This document shows, in pieces, positions 14,801 through 26,800 of a stretch of DNA of 60,000 nucleotides. The DNA comes from Bolinopsis microptera. Taxonomy: Eukaryota > Ctenophora > Tentaculata > Lobata > Bolinopsidae. The number at the start of each line of letters is the position of its first letter. The first letter of the stretch is position 1. The notes under the pieces were generated by a model. The model ran no database searches and was not told where the DNA came from. It worked only from the letters and a program-made list of their open reading frames with translations. The translations under genes were made by a program, and so were the position numbers. Location of the stretch: assembly GCF_026151205.1 (NCBI RefSeq), contig NC_087075.1, forward strand, positions 7,460,858 through 7,520,857. The letters run 5' to 3'.

Positions 14801-17800
14801 GGAGAGAATCCTAGCAGACCCGGTCCACGTGTATATGATGCCGATACCGAGTACAGGTTGTGGGGTTCAACCCCAGATTCTACCTGCCGAGGGAGTGCTG
14901 TATCTTACCAACTACAGGATTATATTCAGAGGGTACCCTAGGAATAGTGACGATGAATATACTGTCATCTACAGGTTACAATCAACACATTCGCTCTACT
15001 GTTTTTTATTTCTTTAAGATTCGGGGTCTCATTATAATCATTTTCGCCTAGTAAATTTCAGCTTGAGTCGAGAGCATGATAAACATATTTAAATTTGGAC
15101 TTATTATTTCAGGACAATGCCCATTGGCTCGATATATACGCTAACAACCGAACCAGAAAGGGCGAAATCAATCGAAGACAGTGAACGGGACGATCCGTTC
15201 GACGACTTCCTCTGTGTCGAACAAGAACTCCACATCTCATCCTTAACTTGTCAACTGTTCCGTATAGGCTTTTTCAACGAGCAGAGCTACGACGGTGTCG
15301 AGCAATTCAAACGAAAATTAATCCAGCGTAGAAAAGTAACAAAGATTGTCCACACTTTCGCGTATGTTCGACCCGAACCCGAGATCATAGACGGTGTGCG
15401 AGGTTCAAGGAATCACCATCATCACCACAAGAACAGGAAAAGCATGTTGGTTAATAATCCTCAGAAAAACACCTCGACATCTTCAGCTGCTCCGACCCTT
15501 ACCAAGCGGGAACGAAACAAGGTGGAGGAAAGTCCGAAGTCTCCGAGCGGCCGATTAAAGGCAGGGGAAGGGCTCAGTCACAGTCCTAGTATGGCAAGTT
15601 TAGTGTCTAACGGTGATGAGCACAGCGAGAATATGTCGTTGGTTTCAGGACTCACATCCACCAGTATTTTCGGACATAGCGGCAGTTTCCGTATCAAAAG
15701 GACTAAGAAACGTCAAGTTTTGAGGTACCGACCCGAGTTTTCGTACTGCGAGGACTTTGCTCGGCTCGGGTTCGGAGGTTTCAACGATATAGGCAAGACT
15801 TCAACAAAAGGTCCCTGGAGGCTTACGGCAGAAAACAAAGACTATAATCTGTGCCGCAGTTATCCAGCTATACTCATTGTTCCTTCCCTCAGCTCTGACA
15901 TTGAACTTCACAATGTAGCTCGACAATTCGACCGAAATAGGTTCCCCGTCATATCGTGGCGGCATCCAAAACGCGCTGCCACCATATTGATGCGCAGCGC
16001 AAGCATCGTGCGGCGTGGTGTCATGGATAAGATCAGTGCAGCACACAAAACATTTACCTATAAGGTGAAAGGAAACCAGGCTCGTCCCTCCACAGATCTG
16101 CCAGACAATGGATTTAGATCGGAACACACTGAGAATTATCTTAATGTTCTTGTTCACAGTATCAAACAGTTGGTGAGTGCATTTTTTGATTTTGGATATA
16201 GAATTGCATAACGTCTTGTTGGTAAGTTACGACTTGAGACAAGGTTTTATATATCAAACTAAAACAGTTTTCAAATCCAAGAATTATGTTTTGATAGCCT
16301 GTTATGTCACTGTAAAAAACCTCCCCCAGCAAGCAAACTGTAAAACGACGGCTTACAACCCCCACAAATCAAAGAATCATCACCTCCAGAAATTCTTGTT
16401 CCGCGGAATGACCAAGTTGAAGGAGAACTTTACCATGAGCTCCGAGAAACTGTTCTCTGGTTATTCAGGTTGGTGTTTTAGTGGAATTTTACTTGTAGTT
16501 TCAGCGAAGTGGTCATACCCAAGTACTTTTTTAACCTCCTTTTTGTTATAAAGAGCGCCTCGACCAACTCTACTGTACCTCAACAGAACAGCTCATTAAT
16601 CCGCAGTTTAAATCCCAAATATTCCCAACTTAACATTTACCGGGTGGCAGACAACTGAACCCAATTGAACCTAGTTCCCACGCAGTTAACAGGCACCAAA
16701 TCAGCTTAATTGGGTGACCAATCAGCTTAAATCCCAAAACGACAACTGAACCCAGGTCATATCACAACTGCACCCAAATTGAAAATATGACAACTGAACC
16801 CAAGGAAATACGACAACTGAACCCAACGATCGGATTTTCAGTGATATGACTGTGGTCATTATCACTATAGGATAGATCATGACCACTGTAATTTAGAGCA
16901 TTGGAGCCCTGTGCTTACCCCGGTAAAATATCAATACATACATGCTACATGAAGATTGAAGAGGTCTCCTCCTAGTCGTTGGAGTGGCCTGCATCACACG
17001 CATCTCTTCTACGGTGTTCCACTAGTTTAAGAGCTAACTGTTTTACTGCGTCTCTGCTGATGTTATCGACACCTGTCAGCCGCATCCTCGAGAACACAGG
17101 CCATCCAGCCTTTACGGAGTCGTCCTCTCAGTCTCTTCCTATAGTTTGGTTTCTAATCCAGTAAAAAATTGGGAAACTGTGTCTCTGGCATTCTGACAAC
17201 GTGTCCGTCTAGCTTTGAAAGTTAGCCTTGTAGATACGGATCTTGATGGGCGTTCTTATAGTTCCACTGTTTCATGTCTTCCAAAGCTGATGGAACGCAC
17301 CATTAGCACGCTGGATACTTGGCTCAGGTTACTTGACTCAGATCTCGTGACTCCTGATGCTTTGGGAGGGCCCTGGGTCGGATCTCGATGCTTGAGGAGC
17401 AGTGGATCGTATCCTTTTCGGCACGCTTCGTGAACACGTAAGCTTGTTAGATCAGATCTCGCGATCGAAAGGCACCTGAGACCTGAGAATCTATTAGTAC
17501 GCTTGTTATACCCTGACAACCTAGTAGCTGAGAAAGCAGAGTTCAGAGCAGAATTGAAGCGGAAAGGTGCCGACCAACACCTCCCAGCAACACAAAACCT
17601 CCTCACCGAAGCCTTATCTACATGCCCATTGCCCATCCGAAATCAACGTGGTACTACTTAAACTAAAATCACTCGCCAGAATTGTCCAACGATCACGAGC
17701 AGATAAGTCCGGATCTGCCGACCACTCCGAAGCACCAACCTCAACAGACCGAAATTATTATAGCACTAGAAACCAGGCAGCAGCTAAACTAGAACGGTAT

Positions 17801-20800
17801 TTGGAAACCTGTTAGTGATTTCTAGTGACGATTGGGTTCAGTTGTCGTTTCAAAGTTAATTGGGTAGTCTGATTGGGTTTATAATTATTTTCCCAAGCTA
17901 CCCTGTCTAGGAAAAGTCCAAATTGGGTTCAGTTGTCCGGGTGGCAGACAACTGAACCCAATTGTAAAACAGTTAGCCTACCTAGAATTTATCCCAGCAT
18001 CGCAAGCAGCTCTGTCCCACATACCCGAGGGTGACACCATGTCACAGCTCCTGGAGGAGGACGAAGAGAACACTAAGATCACTCTCTTTGTCGTAGGCAG
18101 ATATCACGACCTCAAGGTAAAAACCCGCCGAATATTCATTATGTTGCGTAAGGTATATAGTAGCCCTTAATTAATATCTTCATTCGAAGACTGTTAGATT
18201 GAAATTTATTTTCTACGATTGTTCAGCTTGATATATGTTAAACCTTAAAGCTCGAAAGTTTTTAAAAAGGTATTTTACGAGCTTGTTATCTCCCTAGAAC
18301 GCACGAATGGAGAACTACACGGAAGTTGAAATGATTGGTATTGAGGACATGCATTATCGGGAGGTATGTTTTGATAGGGTGGTCGGTGTGGAGCACTTTA
18401 GTTATTGCTCAAATGAATATTTCATTACGTTAACATTACTCTGACATAAATGTAATTATCGAATATCACTCAATATTTAACTCTTATAATTTCTCAAGGA
18501 GTTGACCTTGATCATTTCTGAATGGAAACGATTAAAATCATGTTCCTTAATTTTCAGAAGCTAAGCATACAAACATGTCTAGAGTGATTTAAATAACACC
18601 TCATTTACTTTAGGTCGCAAGATCGTTTGAACTGCTGATGGGAGCCTTGAACCCTGAGTCGGAGAAATCTGACTTCTGGACTCAGATTGAGAATAGTAAC
18701 TGGCTCGAACAAGTAAGCGTTTTTAAAGAATTTATGATTTTTCCAGCTATTTTAATGATTTAGTTTTTTACAAAAAATAATAGACCAGGTTCATTGAATC
18801 CATTAGATAACAGCTTTACATATCATATCATTATCAACATCATAAATCAGCATATTTATCTATCTATCCAGAAGGGTCATGATATGAGGCACAGGTGGTC
18901 GGATATACTCTCCCGTCTTTGATTCCTCGGACGCAAACCATCTTCTAATAGGACTCCTGTAAGTGTAGAACTTGTCCATAAAGTTGGTGATTTTTGGATA
19001 GTCAGAACCTTCGAAGGGTGCTGGAAGGAAGACACGAAGATCGTAGAGGCAAGCGTAGAGAAGGTAGTCAGCGTGGATAGGGAGGGTGTCTCCCATGATG
19101 AAGGGTCCTTCCAGGAGAGGTTCCAACTTCTTAGCAAACGAAACGAACTTCTTAGAGAACCTTTGGTTAGCGTAGACAGGGTCAAAGAATTTCTCAGGGT
19201 TATTGGGTGCAAAGCAGATCTTGTTGATGAGGTAGACCATGCTGTTCATAACGGAGAAGAGAACTTTCTCTACTGCCTCGGCTCTCTCAACCATGGCTGC
19301 ATCATCCGGGATCAGGAAGTATTTGGCTCCAATACAGCGGACTAGTGCAATTGTTTCGGTCATCTTGCAATCAAGGTCCATCCAGTTGTTAGTGGTGTTG
19401 TCTCGAGGTTGCAGCCACCAAGGACAATGATCCATGTAGTTTGCTAGATCGCCTGGGGAAATAATCGTTTATGATATTGTAAGATACACTCGATAAAAAT
19501 AAACAAAAAAGGAGCCAATTAATCCCAAGAAGGCCAGATTTAACCCTCAGAAATATCGAAATTGCCTACCTTCACAGGCTGCTTTCTGATGATCTTCTTC
19601 CAAGACCATCCGGGAAACCAGCATCATTTTGCATACTTTGGAGTCAAAAGGTTTCATCGGCATATTGACTTGGGCTATCTATTTGAGTTATTGGTTAGTT
19701 GATCGGGAAAACAATGCGATAAGTATATATTGTAAATTGTAAATTATGATCTACAACCATAAAGACGAAGGAAATGGATAAGTTTAAAGCAAATTCAATT
19801 CTATTGTTGGATAAGAAATAAAACCGGAAGATAGCTTTCAGCTTAGATAGCAAACATTATACAAGATACAACGGAATTGCACAACATAAGTCATTATTAT
19901 ATAGAATTCTAATCAATATTTTCAAATAGGAAAAGTAAGAGGGAAATATGGTTTATGTAGATTAAGGTTTTGGTAGAGGGATGATTGTTCTAGTGATAAT
20001 AGGGTAGTCAGAACCAGAAGGGTTCTGGAAGAAAGAAACCAAGATGGCTGAGTTTAGTGAGAAAATATAGTCAGCGCGGTTGTTTCGCACCCTTTTAAAC
20101 TCCCAAGGGTCATATCATTATCAAGTATCAACATCATAGGTAAATCAGCATATTTATCTATCTATCCAGAAGGGTCATGATATGAGGTACAGGTGGTCGG
20201 ATATACTCTCCCGTCTTTGATTCCTCAGACGCAAACCATCTTCTAATAGGACTCCTGTACGTGTAAAATTTTTCCATAAAGTTGGTGATTTTAGGATAGT
20301 CAGAACCTTCGAAGGGTTCTGGAAGGAAGACACGAAGATCGTAGAGGCAAGCGTAGAGAAGGTAGTCAGCGTGGATAGGGAGGGTGTCTCCCATGATGAA
20401 GGGTCCTTCCAGGAGAGGTTCCAACTTCTTAGCAAACGAAACGAACTTCTTAGAGAACCTTTGGTTAGCGTAGACAGGGTCAAAGAATTTCTCAGGGTTG
20501 TTGGGTGCAAAGCAGATCTTGGTGATGAGGTAGACCATGCTGTTCATAACGGAGAAGAGAACTTTCTCTACTGCCTCGGCTCTCTCAACCATGGCTGCGT
20601 CATCCGGGATCAGGAAGTATTTGGCTCCAATACAGCGGACTAGGGCAATTGTTTCGGTCATCTTGCAATCAAGGTCCATCCAGTTGTTAGTGGTGTTGTC
20701 TCGTGGTTGCAGCCACCAGGGACAGTGATCCATGTAGTTTGCCAGATCGCCTGGGGAAATAATCGTTCATGATATTGTAAGATACACTCGATAAAAAGAA

Positions 20801-23800
20801 ACAGAAAAGGAGTCAATTAATCCCAAGAAGGTCAGATTTAACCCTCAGAAATATCGGAATTGCCTACCTTCACAGGCTGCTTTCTGATGATCTTCTTCCA
20901 AGACCATCCGGGAAACCAGCATCATTTTGCATACTTTGGAGTCAAAAGGTTTCATCGGCATATTGAATTGGGCTATCTATTTGAGTTATTGGTTAGTTGA
21001 TCGGGCAAACAATGCGATAAGTATATATTGTAAATTGTAAATTATGATCTACAACCATAAACACGAAGGAAATGGATAAGTTTAAAGCAAATTCAATTCT
21101 ATTGTTGGATAAGAAATAAAACCGGAAGATAGCTTTCAGCTTAGATAGCAAACGTTATACAAGATACAACGGAATTGCACAACATAAGTCATTATTATAT
21201 AGAATTCTAATCAATATTTTCAAATAGAAATAGTAAGAGGGAAATATGGTTTATGTAGATTAAGGTTTTGGTAGAGGGATGAGTGTTCCAGTGATAATAG
21301 GGTAGTCAGAACCAGAAGGGTTCTAGAAGAAAGAAACCAAGATGGTGGAGTTTAGTGAGAAAATATAGTCAGCGCGGTTGTTTCGCACCCTTCCAAACTC
21401 CCAAGGGTCATATCATTATCAAGTATCAGCATCATAAATCAGCATATTTATCTATCTATCCAGAAGGGTCATGATATGAGGTACAGGTGGTCGGATGTAC
21501 TCTCCCGTCTTTGATTCCTCAGACGCAAACCATCTTCTAATAGGACTCCTGTACGTGTAAAATTTTTCCATAAAGTTGGTGATTTTAGGATAGTCAGAAC
21601 CTTCGAAGGGTTCTGGAAGGAAGACACGAAGATCGTAGAGGCAAGCGTAGAGAAGGTAGTCAGCGTGGATAGGGAGGGTGTCTCCCATGATGAAGGGTCC
21701 TTCCAGGAGAGGTTCCAACTTCTTAGCAAACGAAACGAACTTCTTAGAGAACCTTTGGTTAGCGTAGACAGGGTCAAAGAATTTCTCCGGGTTGTTGGGC
21801 GCAAAGCAGATCTTGTTGATGAGGTAGACCATGCTGTTCATAACGGAGAAGAGAACTTTCTCTACTGCCTCGGCTCTCTCAACCATGGCTGCATCATCCG
21901 GGATCAGGAAGTATTTGGCTCCAATACAGCGGACTAGGGCAATTGTTTCGGTCATCTTGCAATCAAGGTCCATCCAGTTGTTAGTGGTGTTGTCTCGTGG
22001 TTGCAGCCACCAGGGACAGTGATCCATGTAGTTTGCCAGATCGCCTGGGGAAATAATCGTTCATGATATTGTAAGATACACTCGATAAAAAGAAACAGAA
22101 AAGGAGTCAATTAATCCCAAGAAGGTCAGATTTAACCCTCAGAAATATCAAAATTGCCTACCTTCACAGGCTGCTTTCTGATGATCTTCTTCCAAGACCA
22201 TCCGGGAAACCAGCATCATTTTGCATACTTTGGAATCAAAAGGCTTCATCGGCATATTGACTTGGGTTATCTATTTGAGTTATTGGTTAGTTGATTGGGC
22301 AAACAATGCGATAAGTATATATATTGTAAATTGTAAATTATGATCTACAACCATAAAGACGAAGGAAATGGATAAGTTTAAAGCAAATTCATTTCTATTG
22401 TTGGATAAAAAATAAAACCGGAGGATAGCTTTCAGCTTAGATAGCAAACGTTATACAAGATACAACGGAATTGCACAACATAAGTCATTATTATATAGAA
22501 TTCTAATCAATATTTTCAAATAGGAATAGTAAGAGGGAAATATGGTTTATACTTTATCTAGATTAAGGTTTTGGTAGAGGGATGATTGTTCCAGTGATAA
22601 TAGGGTAGTCAGAACCAGAAGGGTTCTGGAAGAATAAATCCAAGATGGTGGAGTTAAAGTGAAAGAATGTAGTCAGCGTGGGTGTTTGGCACCCTTCCAA
22701 AAGGTCATATCATTATCAACATCATAAATCAGCATATTTATCTATCTATCCAGAAGGGTCATGATATGAGGTACAGGTGGTCGGATATACTCTCCCGTCT
22801 TTGATTCCTCAGACGCAAACCATCTTCTAATAGGACTCCTGTACGTGTAAAATTTTTCCATAAAGTTGGTGATTTTAGGATAGTCAGAACCTTCGAAGGG
22901 TGCTGGAAGGAAGACACGAAGATCGTAGAGGCAAGCGTAGAGAAGGTAGTCAGCGTGGATAGGGAGGGTGTCTCCCATGATGAAGGGTCCTTCCAGGAGA
23001 GGTTCCAACTTCTTAGCAAACGAAACGAACTTCTTAGAGAACCTTTGGTTAGCGTAGACAGGGTCGAAGAATTTCTCAGGGTTGTTGGGTGCAAAGCAGA
23101 TCTTGTTGATGAGGTAGACCATGCTGTTCATAACGGAGAAGAGAACTTTCTCTACTGCCTCGGCTCTCTCAACCATGGCTGCATCATCCGGGATCAGGAA
23201 GTATTTGGCTCCAATACAGCGGACTAGGGCTATTGTTTCGGTCATCTTGCAATCAAGGTCCATCCAGTTGTTAGTGGTGTTGTCTCGAGGTTGCAGCCAC
23301 CAGGGACAGTGATCCATGTAGTTGGCCAGATCGCCTGGAGAAATGATCGTTCATGATATTGTAAGATACACTCGATAAAAGGAATCAAAAGACAAAAGCA
23401 GGGCAAATTAATCCCAAGTAGGCCAGATTGAACAATATAAAGATTGCAAATTTGCCTACCTTCACAGGCTGCTTTCTGATGATCTTCCTCCAGGACCATT
23501 CGAGAAACTAGCATCATTTTGCATACTTTGGAGTCAAAAGGTTTCATCGGCATGTTGACTTGGGCTATCTATTCGAATTATTGATTAGTTGATTGGACGA
23601 GTAATGTGGTAATTATATATTGTAAATTAAAACCTAAAACCATAACGAAGAAGGAAATGAATAAGTTTAAAGGCAATTCAATCATATTGTTTGATGAGAA
23701 ATAAAACCATGAGATAAATTTCAGGATTGAAAGGAATAGCACAAGAAATGCCACAACATAAGCCATTACAATAGCAGCAGGGACATTTGATGTGGTTTTG

Positions 23801-26800
23801 GTTCCAGTGTAGAAGGATTATTATTCCAGTGCAGAGGGATTATTGTTCCAGTGTGTTCACTCCAAATTCTTGACCAATGCTTGTGAGTCAGCTAACAGGG
23901 TCATGATATGAGGCACAGGTGGTCGGATATACTCTCCCATCTTTGATTCCTCGGACGCAAACCATCTTCTAATCGGACTCCTGTACGTGTAAAATTTGTC
24001 CATAAAGTTGGTGATTTTTGGGTAGTCAGAACCTTCGAAGGGTTCTGGAAGGAAGACACGAAGATCGTAGAGGCAAGCGTAGAGAAGGTAGTCAGCGTGG
24101 ATAGGGAGGGTGTCTCCCATGATGAAGGGTCCTTCCAGGAGAGGTTCCAACTTCTTAGCAAACGAAACGAACTTCTTAGAGAACCTTTGGTTAGCGTAGA
24201 CAGGGTCGAAGAATTTCTCAGGGTTGTTGGCTGCAAAGCAGATCTTGTTGATGAGGTAGACCATGCTGTTCATAACAGAGAAGAGAACTTTCTCAACCTC
24301 TTCTGCTCTATCTGCCATGGCTGCATCATCCGGGATCAGGAAGTATTTGGCTCCAATAGCGCGGACAAGGGCAATTGTTTCGGTCATCTTGCAATCAAGG
24401 TCCATCCAGTTGTTAGTGGTGTTGTCTCGGGCTTTCAGCCACTGTGGACAGTGTTCCATATAGTTTGTCAGGTCACCTGGGGAAATTTACGTTATTACGA
24501 TCTGCTGAGTATCAATAATCATTGATAAAGGGATAAAAGTTGGAGGAAAATAAAACTCTGTAATTGTTAAACTGCAAAATTTCCTACCTTCACAGGCTGC
24601 TTTCTGATGATCCTCTTCCAAGACCATTCGAGAAACTAGCATCATTTTGCATACTTTAGATTCGAAAGGTTTCATTGGGGTCGTCATGTTGATTTCCGAG
24701 CTAGTAAATCGAGTGGCTGGTTAGTTAAGTAACTCGGAGGTATGCACGTATTCTAAACTTTAAGCTAGCAAAAGAAAACTGCTAAGAAAACAAGGAATTT
24801 TACCAAATTTTAAATGAGAACGTAACCTGAAGGACACTTTTCCAACAAAAACAAAACAACAGGCTGATTGAAAATCTTTAATCATCAGCGAGAAGATATA
24901 ATAGGATACGAAATAATCCAGGGACTGGCATGAAGGACACCATAAGCTTTGAATTTGTAGGGTTAGGTATAAAACAGCATAATAATCGATTGATAAAGAT
25001 AGAGCCCAGATCTTCACAGAGTTTTGCATCAGGCTTGACGGCTTGCGATGGATATCTTACAAAAAACCAACTAATCTAATAAATAGAGGAATAATACAAA
25101 GATAACTACAAAATAAATTGTGATTATCTCAACACCAAGCATTGGTCCTTAAGTACGAGCTTGACTTTAACGAGGTTAAGCTTCTCATTAAATATCCCTC
25201 GTTTCAAGTGACAGATAAATAACCTTTTAATCTTCTTAATTGGATTTTCGGTGTCATTTGAAATGACGATTATTTGAATTGTAATTTTTAATAACCTTAA
25301 TAATGATTAATTAGATAACCACATCACTTTTGAAGATAGTAGTTGTAAGGTAAATTTAGTCGCAATTATAGTCATCACTTTTGAAATAAGAGACGTGAGC
25401 GGAAATGAATTTTGTATATTTCATTGGACTTGGTTCCTAAAAGAACGGCATCTTATCGCGACCGAACCCAGAAATAAACACATCTGAGGGTTTTACTGCT
25501 GAGCAGATAAACATTATCGCATTACATACGCATTAAAATACCGAACTTTCTCGAATCTGCGGAACCTTTTAAGTATGGTTAACATTGACCTTCCGATGGA
25601 GAGGCTATACCTGTTAACTTTTTATCTAAGGAAAAACAATGCCACCAAAGACACATTCAAACGCTTGATTCGGAGTTTATTCAACAAGTAAGAAAACTTG
25701 TCTCAGACCGTTATTATAACCAGATTATATAATCATTATCAAATGACGGATTAAGAGTAAAGACTACAAATACTTCATTATAGTGTAGAAACTCTTGTAA
25801 TCAAAAAGCTTTCTTATCTTAAAACTTTCTCTAAGATATTTTGTCTAAATTCTTATCTACCACTCTAATCACGAGCTCGTTCTACATCGGGCCATTCTTC
25901 ACCTCGAGAGCCGCTTCACCTCACATCCAGAAAGACGGCAGATCGGCAGATAATATTAGAGAAAATTTTGGATTTTGGAATTATTTGGTGCCAAAGAGAC
26001 CTCTTTAGGGGAACCTTTTTTAGTGGGGAAACATTGATCAGCGAGGAAATCTAAAACTTTCTGGATGTGGGCGCCTTACTTGCACACGATCTGGACAAGT
26101 TCCTCTTCACCAGATTACTCACCTTCACCGACCTCGCCTTGTCAGTCCACCGCAAACAACTCTTAATCGCCACACTTGAGAATGCGTACAACAGCGGGTT
26201 GGTCAGACAGTGGAGATACAGCATAACACGTGTCACTGATACTATAACGTGATCAGACAGTCTGATGATCTCACAAGTTGTAACGTACGGTAACCAGGAT
26301 ACCGTGAATGTTATGTTGATCAACACAGCTTTGATCAGGATCAGTCTGGGGCTGAGGTATCTCAATCTCGGGTGCCTCTGTAGGTACAGTATAATCAGGC
26401 TGTACGCGGATAAGTTGAATATCAGCGGCAGGATCATGAACAGGAGATAAACAAGAGATTTTAAAGTTGTGGTGTAAACAGATCTGTGGGGATTGTCAGT
26501 GAGCAAGGTGCAGCGTCTATCAAGAGATGTGAGGCGAGGAGAGGAGGGGAGGAGGGTGAGGAGGAGGACTGTTAGAGACATTATCCAGCTGGTGGAGATG
26601 AGAGGAAGAGGACCCGCTTGTGTCGGACCGTCTTGTACCTGAAATATGGCGGGAATATGGCGTATACTTACAAATTGAAGACGATTAATACATATCATTT
26701 GACGGATCAAGATATTTTATACCAACGATTTATCTAAAGCCGTCCTAAAATTTAAAACTTACTCTTCTAAAAAGTCTACATTCCAACAGTGTTAAGTAGA

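Noticed and set aside
15801-16157. Minus-strand ORF of 118 codons
   Set aside because: Shadow of the long SBF exon on the opposite strand.
17256-17636. 126-codon minus-strand ORF inside the intron insertion
   Set aside because: Starts and ends inside repetitive DNA, no recognised domain; kept only as part of the mobile element.
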